A DNA stretch of 64,000 bases from Nocardioides psychrotolerans (GTDB lineage: Bacteria > Actinomycetota > Actinomycetes > Propionibacteriales > Nocardioidaceae). Where the stretch lies: NCBI RefSeq assembly GCF_900113685.1, contig NZ_FOQG01000007.1:179525-243524 (forward strand). Reading direction: 5' to 3'. The notes under the pieces are model-generated. The model did not search any database. It was given only the letters and a program-made list of their open reading frames with translations, and was not told the origin of the DNA. The position numbers and the translations under genes were made by a program. Below, one piece after another: positions 53,900 to 62,916 of this stretch; the stretch's first letter is position 1; each line of letters starts with the position of its first letter.

Positions 53900-54912
53900 T
53901 ACGGCGCGAGTGCCGTTGCTGGCAAGGGCTCTGCGAGCTCGAGTAGGAAACGCGCGGTCGACGTGTCCACGACCAGTACGTCGACCCAGCGGCCCCTCAG
54001 CGCGGCGGCCAGCGCCTGCTGCTTGTCGAGCCCTCCGGCCACCACCACGCGACGCCGCGCGGCCCGCACCTGGGCGAGCGTGGCGCCGATGACCAGATCG
54101 TCGAGAGGCGTCTCGACGGGGCGGCCGTCGGCGTCGATGAACCGCTGGACCAGCTGGCCCACCGCTCCCGCCTCTCGGGCGGCGGCGAGCTGGGCGGCGC
54201 TGAAGTAGTTGTCCTCTGCTTCGAGGAGGCTGTGCAGGTCAGCCGGGCCGACCCCGACGAACGCGACCTCGAGGTGGTCGAGGCGGGCAAGGGCACGGCC
54301 TACGTGCGGATCCGCCAGGAGCGTGGCGCGCAGCTCGCTGCTGCCGACCACACCGGGCGTGCGAAGGAAGACCGCCTCAGCTCCCAGCGCCCTCGCCAGG
54401 TCCTGGGTGGAGCGGGTGGCGGCGTGCTGGAGCACCGGGGCGCCGAGGTCGCCCAGCATCTCGACCACGCGACGTGCGCCCGTGCGCGGGAGCTCGGGCA
54501 TCGCCCTCGCCATCTCCTGGAACGTACGGCTCCACGAGGTGAACCCGATGGTCTCTCCCGTGAAGGTGGCCTCCGCCAGGTAGCGGGCAGCGGCTCTGCC
54601 CAGGACCGTGGCCAGGTCCGGCGCGCCCTCCGGCACGTCGACGACGTGCGCCTCCTGCAGGTCGTAGGCCGCCTCCAGCGACTCCTCCAGCTCGGAGTGG
54701 ATGCCCTCGGGGACCGCCACCACTGTCTGGACGATGCCGGCCTCACCGGCCTGGCGCAACAGCCGCGACACCCGCGCCTGCGATGTTCCCAGCCGCTCCG
54801 CGATGTCACGCTGACGAACTCCGTGGACGTGGTAGAGCCGGGCCGCGACCACCATGTGACGCACCTGGTCGACCGACGTGGATCGCGAGGACGCAGCCTC
54901 ACCGCGGCTCAT
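53899..54912 (-). CDS. SorC-family sugar-binding transcriptional regulator 2
   Basis: A 337-residue paralogue of the regulator at 46.5 kb. The HTH reads VAARLYHVHGVRQRDIAERL then GTSQARVSRLLRQAGEAGIV. The effector domain has the same blocks: IGFTSWSRTFQEMARAMPEL, EDNYFSAAQLAAAREAGAVG and VVAGGLDKQQALAAALRGRW. Its ATG overlaps the preceding HAD gene's frame end by 4 nt (ATGA), so it is part of the operon, in its middle. It probably senses a phosphorylated intermediate and acts on the palindromes just downstream of its own gene. Confidence 0.88.
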   Translation of the reverse strand: MSRGEAASSRSTSVDQVRHMVVAARLYHVHGVRQRDIAERLGTSQARVSRLLRQAGEAGIVQTVVAVPEGIHSELEESLEAAYDLQEAHVVDVPEGAPDLATVLGRAAARYLAEATFTGETIGFTSWSRTFQEMARAMPELPRTGARRVVEMLGDLGAPVLQHAATRSTQDLARALGAEAVFLRTPGVVGSSELRATLLADPHVGRALARLDHLEVAFVGVGPADLHSLLEAEDNYFSAAQLAAAREAGAVGQLVQRFIDADGRPVETPLDDLVIGATLAQVRAARRRVVVAGGLDKQQALAAALRGRWVDVLVVDTSTARFLLELAEPLPATALAP

Positions 54913-55748
54913 AGAACGACCCGCGTCGTGAGCAGTGCGTCGATGCGGTCGAGCACCAGGGTGGGGTGCCTCTCGACGGGGAGGTCTGCGAGCATCGCGC
55001 GTGTGCTCTCGCCGCTGAGGACGAGGGCAGAGTCGATGCCGGCGTCCACCGCCATGGCGATGTCGGTGTAGAGGCGGTCCCCCACCATCAGGCAGTCGGT
55101 GGCCGGGATACCCACCACGCTCAGCGCCGTGGTCAGCATCAACGGTGACGGCTTGCCGACGTTCACCTCGCAGCGGACACCCGTGCTCGCCTCGATCGCG
55201 GCGATCACCGCGGCCGCGTCCGGTTCCCCCCGGCCCCCCGGCATGGGGCAGTAGGCGTCGGGGTTGGTCGTGACCAGGCGGGCGCGCCCGTGCTGCCAGA
55301 GAGCGTCGAAGGCGATCTGCAGCTTGGCGTAGTCGAAGGTGCGGTCGAAGCTCGCCACCACGATGTCGATGAGCGCCGGGTCGTTGCTGGTCCGCACCCC
55401 CGCCTCCTGCAGTGCCCGCACCAGGGGGTCCTCACCGATCACGAACACCGTGGCATCGGGTGCCTCCTGGCGCAGCCAGGCCGTCAAGGTCACCACCGGG
55501 TTCACGATGTGGCTGGTCGGCGTCGGCAGTCCCAGACGGGTCAGCTTCTCGGCGTACATCTGCGGGTCTCGCGTGGGGTTGTTGGACAGGAAGAGCGTCT
55601 CGCAGCCCTGGTCCCGCAGCCCCGTGACGAGATCGAAGGCTCCTGGGAGCAGCTCGTCGCCCAGGTAGATCGTGCCGTCGAGGTCGAAGAGGTAGGCGTC
55701 GTAGAGACGCGAGGGCGCCTCGGGCAGGCTTTGGACGGTGCTGCTCAT
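54909..55748 (-). CDS. HAD-IIA family phosphatase (NagD-like)
   Basis: A 279-residue HAD hydrolase, subclass IIA. Motif I is FDLDGTIYLGDELLPGA (nucleophile and acid/base aspartates), motif II is FLSNNPTRD, motif III includes the lysine in NVGKPSPLML, and motif IV is MVGDRLYTDIAMA. This subclass includes p-nitrophenylphosphatases and the mycobacterial glycerol-phosphate phosphatase. With the kinases and polyol-phosphate dehydrogenases here, a polyol- or sugar-phosphate phosphatase that limits a toxic intermediate is plausible. It is coupled (ATGA) on both sides. Confidence 0.86.
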   Translation of the reverse strand: MSSTVQSLPEAPSRLYDAYLFDLDGTIYLGDELLPGAFDLVTGLRDQGCETLFLSNNPTRDPQMYAEKLTRLGLPTPTSHIVNPVVTLTAWLRQEAPDATVFVIGEDPLVRALQEAGVRTSNDPALIDIVVASFDRTFDYAKLQIAFDALWQHGRARLVTTNPDAYCPMPGGRGEPDAAAVIAAIEASTGVRCEVNVGKPSPLMLTTALSVVGIPATDCLMVGDRLYTDIAMAVDAGIDSALVLSGESTRAMLADLPVERHPTLVLDRIDALLTTRVVL

Positions 55749-57253
55749 CGGGTGGCCTCCGCGAGCCGGGCGAAGACGCCACGGGTGGATGGGTAGAGGT
55801 CGCGGTAGACGTCGTAGAGGCGGTCGTAGGCCGCAGCTGCCTTGGGGTCCGGCTCGAAGCTGGACGAGGTGCCACTCATCGCCTCCGACGCCGCCTGCAA
55901 CGAGTCATGGATGCCGATGGCGTGCGCGGCGAGCATGCCGGCGCCCAGGCAGGTGCTCTCAGGCTCCCGCACGACCGTGACCCGGCGCTGCATGACGTCG
56001 GCGATGATCTGGCACCAGATCCGGCTGCGGGAGCCGCCGCCGAGCGCGATCACGTCCGACACCGGAGTGCCGACCGCCTCCTCGGCGCCGGTCGTCAGGA
56101 ACCGCTGCTCGAACGCGACGCCCTCGAGCAGGGCGCGGTAGACGTGGGACTTGCCGTGGCGCCCAGTGATCCCGAGCAGCACGCCGCGCGCGTCGTGGTC
56201 CCAGTACGGCGTCAGCGCACCCGTCCAGTAGGGCAGCGCGAGCAGGCCCTCCGCTCCAGGGGGCAGCTGCGCTGCGGCGGTCTCGAGGACCTGCTCCGGC
56301 GTGACGTCGAGTCCCAGCGCGCGAGTGTCGAGCCCGGAGAACTTCTCGACGAACCAGGCCAGGTTGACGGTGCCGCCCCCCATGAAGGTCTCGAGCGTGT
56401 AGGCGCCGGGGACAGCAGCGGCGAGCGTGCGGTACTCGCGTCCGTAGGAGTACTCGTTGCTGAACGTGCCCGAGACGACCCCCGAGCCCAGGTTGAGGTA
56501 GGCCCGACCAGGGGCCGTGATGCCGGTACCGAGCTGGGCCGCCTGGCCGTCGCCGACACCTGCCACCACGGGTAGGTCCGCCGGCAGGCCCAGCTGGGCT
56601 GCGACATCGTCGCGCACCGTACCGACGACACTGCCCGGCGGAGCCAACGTCGGCAGCTGGCTGCGGTCGAGGCCGACAGCCTTGAGCAGCCCCTCGTCGT
56701 AGTCGAAGGTGGTGAGGTCGACAACCCCCAGCGGATCGGCGCTGCCCCATGAGGTGACGAACTCGCCGGTGAGCCGCTCCAGCAGGAAGCCGCCGACGTC
56801 GACGACGTGGCCGATCCGTTCCACGACGTCGGGCTCGTGGGTGGCCAGCCAGAGCAGCTTGTACCAAGCGGGGGTGGGGTTCGCCGGCTTGCCGGTGATC
56901 CGGTGCACCTCCTCGCTGCCGTGCTTCTCCACCTCCTCCGTCGCCCGGGTGTCCAGCCACAGCATCGCCGGCCGCAGGGGCTTGCCGGTGCGGTCGAGGC
57001 AGACGAAGGACTCGCGCTGGTGGGTGATGCAGATGGCCCCGATTCGTGAGGTGTCGACGGTCTGCACCGCACGCTGCACCGCGGTAGTGGTGGCACTCCA
57101 CCAGTCCTCGGCGTTCTGTTCTCCCCAACCCGGCCGGGGCTGGCTGAGGGGGAAGGCGCGGCGCTCCTGCGAGAGCGCCTCGCCGGCGGCGTTCCACACC
57201 ACGGCCTTGGCTGCGGTCGTGGAGCAGTCGATGGCGATCACGTAGTCGCGCAC
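55745..57253 (-). CDS. FGGY-family sugar/polyol kinase
   Basis: A 502-residue kinase. N-terminal loop IAIDCSTTAAKAVVWNAAGE; PGWGEQNAEDWWSATTTAVQ and ITHQRESFVCLDRTGKPLRP resemble xylulokinases and erythritol kinases. The catalytic aspartate is in VAGVGDGQAAQLGTG and the C-terminal ATP loop in IALGGGSRSRIWCQIIADVM. The GTG start at 57253 lies 1 nt after the dehydrogenase stop. It is distinct from the other two FGGY kinases in the window. A ketose or polyol taken up by the adjacent ABC importer is the expected substrate. Confidence 0.87.
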   Translation of the reverse strand: MRDYVIAIDCSTTAAKAVVWNAAGEALSQERRAFPLSQPRPGWGEQNAEDWWSATTTAVQRAVQTVDTSRIGAICITHQRESFVCLDRTGKPLRPAMLWLDTRATEEVEKHGSEEVHRITGKPANPTPAWYKLLWLATHEPDVVERIGHVVDVGGFLLERLTGEFVTSWGSADPLGVVDLTTFDYDEGLLKAVGLDRSQLPTLAPPGSVVGTVRDDVAAQLGLPADLPVVAGVGDGQAAQLGTGITAPGRAYLNLGSGVVSGTFSNEYSYGREYRTLAAAVPGAYTLETFMGGGTVNLAWFVEKFSGLDTRALGLDVTPEQVLETAAAQLPPGAEGLLALPYWTGALTPYWDHDARGVLLGITGRHGKSHVYRALLEGVAFEQRFLTTGAEEAVGTPVSDVIALGGGSRSRIWCQIIADVMQRRVTVVREPESTCLGAGMLAAHAIGIHDSLQAASEAMSGTSSSFEPDPKAAAAYDRLYDVYRDLYPSTRGVFARLAEATR

Positions 57254-57254
57254 G

Positions 57255-58760
57255 TCAGGCCTCCACCTCTGCTGCTCGGGCAGATCCGGCCGCGCTCCGT
57301 GCACGATCGAGGACCTCGGCGACGTCGGCGGGCTCCCACCAGCCAAGGAGCGTGAGCAGATCGGCGACGGTGAATCGGTTGCGCATCAGTCCACAGTTGG
57401 CAACCGCCCAGGCTGCGAGGTCGTCTGACACGGCCGGGTCGAGCTCGGCGAACATGGCGGACGCCCGGGCGGCTCGGAGGCTCGCGGCGAGCTCGCTGGA
57501 CGGGCGCACGAGCGACCGCAGCCGGGGTGCGTGGTCGGACCACGTCGTGAGCATCGCCTCGACCCGGCCCCGGTTCGCGGCGACCGACGCCAGCTTGACC
57601 TCGTAGTCGGCCCAGCACTCCTTGGCGATCCGGCCTTCGGGGTCGAGCGAACCGAACGCCTCGGTCACCGCGACCCTGGCCCGAGACGCGTCGAACGCCT
57701 CCTCGCACAGGCGCGGCGGAACAGTCGAGGCAGCGATCCGCTCGTGCAGCATCTCCCAGGCAGAAGCGGCGACAAGACCGGCGACGCCCACCTGGGCGCC
57801 ATGCAGTCCGGTCGGCAGGCCGTGGGCGGCGTGGTGCAGATCGAGCATGTGACTGACGAGGTGCTCCAGGCCGGAGAGGGTGGCGGTGGTGCCGGCGACG
57901 CCGGTGACGATGCCGCGCACGGCCAACGCCCGCGTCAGTTGCTCGATCGCCTCGGGCTCGCCCCGCCCGACACCGGGCGACCACGTCTCGATGCCCTCGC
58001 CGACCGCCTCGAGCAGGCGCAGCGGAGCCTCGTGGAACTTCTGCTCGGTCCCGACCAGTGCGGCCAGCGCCCAGTCTGCAGGGGCAGTGAGCATCGACGT
58101 CATCTCGCCGAAGCCCGCCCGGTTCATCACCGGTGGCGCGTCGGCGATGGTGCCGGCATCGGCAACGACCGCGTCGGGCCAGCGCGAGGGGACGGTCCGC
58201 TTGACCCCGTCGCGGAGCAGCACTGAGACGTCGTCGGTGTAGCCGTCCACCGAGGCGGCGGTCTGCACCGACACCAGGACAGGCGGGCGTCCGGCAAGGT
58301 TAGCCCGCTGTGCCGCGACCTTGCCGATGTCGCTAATGGTGCCGCCGCCGAGGGCGACCACGGCATCCGCAGCACGACAGGCCGCGGTCGCCTGGTCCAG
58401 CACGTCGTCGACCACGTGAAGCTCGGAGTGGCCGTCGTCGAGCACTTCCCGGCGGACGTCGAACTTCTCAGCCAGGCTGCGCTCCACCAGATCCTTCACA
58501 TCGTCGGCGCCACGCCGGATGGTGACTCGGTCGACGAGCAGCGTGACGCGCGGCCGGGCGCCGCCGACCGGCGTACCAGGCTCTGCGCGCAGCTCCAGGA
58601 GCTCGGCCACCGTGCCTGTCACATCGTCCAGGACGTCGTGGCCGAGCACCAGGCGGCGCAGACCGCACGGCGCCAGCTCCCGCTCCGGGTCGTGGCGCGC
58701 GATGAGCGCATGGACGGTGTCCATCGCCTCGGAGGAAGCACTCACGTCCGGGCCTGTCAC
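57255..58760 (-). CDS. Glycerol-1-phosphate dehydrogenase-like enzyme (AraM/EgsA family)
   Basis: A 501-residue member of the iron-containing alcohol dehydrogenase/dehydroquinate-synthase fold, close to AraM/EgsA glycerol-1-phosphate dehydrogenases. The NAD-binding loop is ALGGGTISDIGKVAAQ, then SVQTAASVDGYTDDVSVLL (a metal-ligand aspartate region), and the two histidine ligands in LEHLVSHMLD and GLHGAQVGV. The N-terminal extension of about 60 residues and C-terminal helical extension make it longer than Bacillus AraM (about 400 residues). The GTG start at 58760 overlaps the permease stop by 4 nt. The chirality (G1P) of its substrate would differ from that of the GlpD products. Confidence 0.83.
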   Translation of the reverse strand: MTGPDVSASSEAMDTVHALIARHDPERELAPCGLRRLVLGHDVLDDVTGTVAELLELRAEPGTPVGGARPRVTLLVDRVTIRRGADDVKDLVERSLAEKFDVRREVLDDGHSELHVVDDVLDQATAACRAADAVVALGGGTISDIGKVAAQRANLAGRPPVLVSVQTAASVDGYTDDVSVLLRDGVKRTVPSRWPDAVVADAGTIADAPPVMNRAGFGEMTSMLTAPADWALAALVGTEQKFHEAPLRLLEAVGEGIETWSPGVGRGEPEAIEQLTRALAVRGIVTGVAGTTATLSGLEHLVSHMLDLHHAAHGLPTGLHGAQVGVAGLVAASAWEMLHERIAASTVPPRLCEEAFDASRARVAVTEAFGSLDPEGRIAKECWADYEVKLASVAANRGRVEAMLTTWSDHAPRLRSLVRPSSELAASLRAARASAMFAELDPAVSDDLAAWAVANCGLMRNRFTVADLLTLLGWWEPADVAEVLDRARSAAGSARAAEVEA

Positions 58761-59815
58761 GACTGGAGGATGCGGGCGCGGCTGCCGCGGTCGGTGAGGA
58801 CAGCGACGATGATCGCCGCGCCGATGACGACGGGCTGGAGGTTCGGCGACACGTTCAGCAGCGACATGCCGTTGTTGAGGACGCCGATGATCATGAGTCC
58901 GATGAACGTGTTGAGCATGTTCCCTGAGCCACCGGAGAGGCTGGCCCCACCGATGACGACCACAGCGATCACATTGAGCAGGTCGGCGGTGCCGGCGGTC
59001 GGTTGCGCCGAGTCGAGGCGCGAGCCAACGATCGTGCCAGCCACGGCCGCGAGCACTCCTGCGACCATGTAGACGCCGATCTTGATCCGGGTGACGTTCA
59101 GGCCGGACAGCCGGGCGACCTCGGCGTTCCCGCCCACGGCGTACAAGGCACGGCCGCTGGGCCGGAACCGCAGCCAGAACGCAGCGAGCAGGTAGGTGCC
59201 GACCAGGATGAAGGCCTGGAGCGGGATGCCGGCGATCTTGTTTCCGGCCAGTGCGAGGTACCAGCCGGGAAAGCCGTTGATCGGGTTACCGTCGGTGAGC
59301 CAGAGGGCGAGACCTGCACCCGCGGACATGGTCGCCAGCGTCGCCACGAACGGCTGGATCCGCCCGTACGTCGACAGCACACCGTTCACGAGGCCGACCA
59401 GCGCCCCGACCAGCAGTCCAGCGACGACGCACAGGGTGAAGGGCAGGCCCTGCTGGCGGAAGAGCCAGGCGCTGGTCATCAGGGACAGGGCCAGCGTCGA
59501 GCCCACCGAGAGGTCGATGCCGCCGATCAGGATGACCAGGCAGGCACCCACCGCCATGATCCCGATGTCGGAGTTCTGGCTGACGATGTTGGTGAGGTTC
59601 TGCTGCGTCAGGAAGAACGGTGACATGAAGGACAGCGCCACCATCACCGCGACCAGCCCGATCAGAGGACCGGGGATGGCCCGGAAGACGGTGAGGGCGG
59701 CGCCCTGGAGGCTTCGGCCCTCGGGGCGGTGGGGGCGGTGGGCTCGGTCGGCGCCATCGGAGGAGGCGTCGGTCACGGGGGTCGTCTCCCGACCGGTCGG
59801 GTTGGTGATTGACAT
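58757..59815 (-). CDS. Ribose-type ABC transporter permease (RbsC-like)
   Basis: A 352-residue membrane protein with eight to ten hydrophobic segments and the RbsC/BPD_transp_2 signature GGIDLSVGSTLALSLMTSAW. GRALYAVGGNAEVARLSGLN is the coupling region and VIGGASLSGGSGN is the conserved block. The N-terminal 40 residues are hydrophilic. It starts at ATG 59815, 3 nt after the ATPase gene. It forms the importer with the two following genes (upstream on the minus strand). Confidence 0.92.
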   Translation of the reverse strand: MSITNPTGRETTPVTDASSDGADRAHRPHRPEGRSLQGAALTVFRAIPGPLIGLVAVMVALSFMSPFFLTQQNLTNIVSQNSDIGIMAVGACLVILIGGIDLSVGSTLALSLMTSAWLFRQQGLPFTLCVVAGLLVGALVGLVNGVLSTYGRIQPFVATLATMSAGAGLALWLTDGNPINGFPGWYLALAGNKIAGIPLQAFILVGTYLLAAFWLRFRPSGRALYAVGGNAEVARLSGLNVTRIKIGVYMVAGVLAAVAGTIVGSRLDSAQPTAGTADLLNVIAVVVIGGASLSGGSGNMLNTFIGLMIIGVLNNGMSLLNVSPNLQPVVIGAAIIVAVLTDRGSRARILQS

Positions 59816-59818
59816 GAT

Positions 59819-61387
59819 TCAGACTCCACTGGTTGCGTCGGCGGATTGGAGCAAAGGAGCAGAGGGCTGCTCGGAGGGGAGCGGACCGTCCCCGGAGCCG
59901 GCGAACGCCAGCTCCATCACGCGTTGCGGGGTCGCTTCCTCTCGGGTGAGGACCCCCTGCTGCTGACCTCGGGCCAGCACGACCACGCGGTGCGAGAGAC
60001 CGAGAACCTCCTCGAGCTCGGAGGAGACGACGATGACTGCGAGCCCTTGGGCGGCCAGCCCGCGGATGATCTCGTAGATCGCCATCTTGGCGCCGACGTC
60101 GACGCCCCGCGTGGGCTCGTCGACGATCAGCACGCGGGGGTCGCGGACCAGCCATTTGCCGATCAGGACCTTCTGCTGGTTCCCCCCGGACATCGACTTC
60201 ACCGGCAGGTGCATGTCACCGCGGATGTCGAGACGCTCGCGTTGCTCGGCTGCCAACCGGGCAATCGTGCGCCGGGTGACCATGCCAAGCTTCGACAGGC
60301 TCTTCTCCCAGGGCAGTGCCAGGTTCTCGGCCGCCGTCCGGTTCAGATTGAGGCCCTGTCCCTTGCGGTCCTCGGGGACCATCACGACTCCGGCCTTGAT
60401 CGCGCACTGCGGGCTGCCTGGACGCAACCGCTGGCCGTCGACGAGGACCTCGCCGGTATCAGGACGATCGACTCCGGCGATGGCGCGGACGACCTCGGTG
60501 CGCCCGGCACCGACCAGGCCGGCGATGCCGAGGACCTCGCCCGCGGCGACGGTGAAGTCGATGTCGGTGAACTTGCCACGGCTGCTGAGCCCGCGTACTT
60601 CCAGAACCGTGTCGGCCCGACTGGGCTGCGGCGCCACGTGCTCATAGGTGAACTCGCGACCGACCATGGCATTGACCAGCTCGGTGCGAGCGACGTCGCC
60701 ACTGGGCCAGTGCGCCACACGGGCCCCGTCACGCAGGCAGACGATCTCGTCCGAGACCTCGAGGACCTCGTCGAGCCGGTGCGAGATGTAGACGACGCCG
60801 GTGTTGAGGGAGCGGAGGTTCTGGATCCGCTCGAGAACATGCTCGGTCTCGGTCTCGCCGAGCGAGGCCGACGGCTCGTCGAAGATGACGTACGCCGGAT
60901 TGCGGCTGAGCGCCTTCGCAATCTCGATCTCCTGCTGGCGGGCCATCGAGAGGCCGCGCACGGGTCGGCGCGGGTCGAGATCAACCCCGAGCAGGCCCAA
61001 CACCTCCGCAGCGTCGCGGTGCATGCGACTGCGGTCGATCCGACCGCCGCGACTCGGCAGCCGGCCGAGGTAGATGTTCTCGGCCACCGACAGGTCGGGC
61101 AACAGCCGGATCTCCTGATGGATCAGCACGACTCCGGCGTGCAGCGCCTCCGAGGGAGAGCCCGGCTCGTAGGGCCGCCCGTCGAGCAGCATCTCCCCAC
61201 CGTCACGCTGGACGACGCCGGTGATCACCGAGCTGAGGGTGGACTTGCCGGCACCGTTCTCGCCGATCAGGCCGACGACCGTGCCGGGACGGACGTGGAA
61301 GTCGACCGACTTCAGGACGCTGACCCCGCTGTAGGTCTTGACCAGGCCACGACAGACCAGGCCTTCATCGGTTGGATGCTCTACCAC
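59819..61387 (-). CDS. Ribose-type ABC transporter ATPase, two domains (RbsA-like)
   Basis: A 522-residue ATPase with two fused nucleotide-binding domains. The first has Walker A GENGAGKST, QEIRLLPDLSVAENIYLG and signature-like LSMARQQEIEIAKAL. The second has LVGAGRTEVVRAIAG (degenerate Walker A, as usual in RbsA), MVPEDRKGQGL and MSGGNQQKVLIGKWL with Walker B LIVDEPTRGVD. The GTG start at 61387 has AGGAGG at 5-nt spacing, which decides it over an upstream in-frame start. Confidence 0.92.
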   Translation of the reverse strand: MVEHPTDEGLVCRGLVKTYSGVSVLKSVDFHVRPGTVVGLIGENGAGKSTLSSVITGVVQRDGGEMLLDGRPYEPGSPSEALHAGVVLIHQEIRLLPDLSVAENIYLGRLPSRGGRIDRSRMHRDAAEVLGLLGVDLDPRRPVRGLSMARQQEIEIAKALSRNPAYVIFDEPSASLGETETEHVLERIQNLRSLNTGVVYISHRLDEVLEVSDEIVCLRDGARVAHWPSGDVARTELVNAMVGREFTYEHVAPQPSRADTVLEVRGLSSRGKFTDIDFTVAAGEVLGIAGLVGAGRTEVVRAIAGVDRPDTGEVLVDGQRLRPGSPQCAIKAGVVMVPEDRKGQGLNLNRTAAENLALPWEKSLSKLGMVTRRTIARLAAEQRERLDIRGDMHLPVKSMSGGNQQKVLIGKWLVRDPRVLIVDEPTRGVDVGAKMAIYEIIRGLAAQGLAVIVVSSELEEVLGLSHRVVVLARGQQQGVLTREEATPQRVMELAFAGSGDGPLPSEQPSAPLLQSADATSGV

Positions 61388-61503
61388 GGCGACCTCCTGG
61401 TGCCTGGACTGAAGAACGAAAGCGCAGCTTGGGAAACGGGACTGGGCCAACCGCCGGGCCGGTGTCGAGGACGACCGACCCGGCGGAGGGCTTCAGCCGT
61501 GGG

Positions 61504-62499
61504 TCACTTGAACGACTGGGCGTCCGGGCCGTAGAAGTCCTCGACCTTGTGGTCCCCGACCGTCTCAGCATTGATGAGCACCGTGTCCTGGTACTGCTCG
61601 GCAGGGATGTCGTCACCGTTGCCCTCCAAAAGGGCAATGGCGTTCTGCACGGCGAGTTGGCCCATCATGTAGGGCTGCTGGGCCATCGTGGCCTGGGTCA
61701 GACCGGCCGTGACGGCGTCGAACATCGTGGGGAAGCCGTCGATGCCGACCGAGAAGATCTCCTTGCCGGCGTCCTTGGCTGCCTTGGAGGCGCCCATCGC
61801 CATGGCGTCGCTCTCACCGAACACTGCGGCGAGGTTGGGGTTAGCGGTCAGGATGTTCTGGGTCGCCTTGAAGGCCTCGGTCTCGTCCCAGTTAGCGGTC
61901 TCCTCAGCCACGACCTCGATGTCGGGGTTCTCGGCAAGGGCCTTCTCGCAGCCCTCGGTGCGCTGGATCTCGGCGGTCGAGCCGAGCACACCGTGCAGGA
62001 TCGCGATCTCGCCCTCGCCGCCGATCTGCTCGAACATCCACGTGCACAGCTCGTAGGCGGCCTTCACGCTGTCGGTCGCGATGTAGGTCGCGAGGTCGCC
62101 CGCCCCCTCTTCGGGACGCTGGTCGACCGCGATCACGGGAACGCCGGCCTGGTTGGCGGCCCGGACCCCAGCGGCCGCGGCGGTCGAGTCCTGCGAGGTG
62201 AAGATCAGGGCGCCGATCTGCTGGGTGAGCAGATCGTTGACCTGCTTCACCTGGGCCGAGGAGTCGTTGTTCGCCGAGACGATCTTGACCTCGTAGCCCT
62301 GCTTCGCGGCCTCGTCCTTGATCCCCGCGACCTCGGCCACGTAGAAAAGGGACTTCTGGTCGGCGACGGACACGCCGATCACCTTCTTGCCATCGCTGCT
62401 CGCCCCCGCGTCCTCGCCGCAAGCGGCCAAGGACACGGCACCGAGAGCCAGGACGGCTGCCAGGGAAGTGTTGCGGAGGATCGTCTTGTGTCGGGTCAT
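61504..62499 (-). CDS. Ribose-type ABC substrate-binding lipoprotein
   Basis: A 331-residue periplasmic-binding-protein-fold lipoprotein (RbsB/Peripla_BP_4). The lipobox is SLAAC with C27. IGVSVADQKSLFYVAEVAG, VNDLLTQQIGALIFTSQDST, VPVIAVDQR and VFGESDAMAMGASKAAKD, then SVGIDGFPTMFDAV are family blocks. It has AAGGAG before the ATG 62499 and is the first gene of the block B importer operon. The ligand is probably a polyol or sugar. Arginine and aspartate contacts typical for hexoses are present in VDQR and GID. Confidence 0.9.
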   Translation of the reverse strand: MTRHKTILRNTSLAAVLALGAVSLAACGEDAGASSDGKKVIGVSVADQKSLFYVAEVAGIKDEAAKQGYEVKIVSANNDSSAQVKQVNDLLTQQIGALIFTSQDSTAAAAGVRAANQAGVPVIAVDQRPEEGAGDLATYIATDSVKAAYELCTWMFEQIGGEGEIAILHGVLGSTAEIQRTEGCEKALAENPDIEVVAEETANWDETEAFKATQNILTANPNLAAVFGESDAMAMGASKAAKDAGKEIFSVGIDGFPTMFDAVTAGLTQATMAQQPYMMGQLAVQNAIALLEGNGDDIPAEQYQDTVLINAETVGDHKVEDFYGPDAQSFK

Positions 62500-62874
62500 C
62501 GTGCTTTCTCCTTGAGTGGATGACTACCGCGAGGCTTTCCGAGGACGCTTCGTGGATATATATTCGGGGTGGCAATCTGGATGCAACCCAGCATGTGGGC
62601 AGTGTCACACCCACGTCAAGGGCTGCCGCCGAACTTTTTGTTCTGCAGATGGGCGAAGTCGAGACGCGGCGCCGCCCGGCGCCGGGGACCGTCATCACCG
62701 TCCGACCGGATCGCGGGGACAAACACACCACTCAGGACCGGACAGAACCGCTTGAAATCAGGCGTAGAGAGCACGATCGCTGGCTAGGCGGCCGGCGCCG
62801 GCTCGATGACAGTTCCAAGTCCCGCTACTCACCCCAATGCGATCGAGCCCCTGACGCGAAGATTCACCTGGCTT
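62500..62874. promoter_or_regulatory. Upstream region of block B importer operon
   Basis: A 375-bp gene-free stretch ending at the IS3 left end. It contains an AT-rich site GATATATATTC about 50 bp upstream of the ATG and a small hairpin CCCA-GCATG-TGGG at 62587-62599. Both share elements (ATATTC, GCATG) with the other SorC operator candidates. The rest shows nothing recognisable. Confidence 0.45.
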
Positions 62875-62916
62875 TGACCCCGTCTGGTGGACACCTCGTA
62901 AGCGAGGATCTCCACC

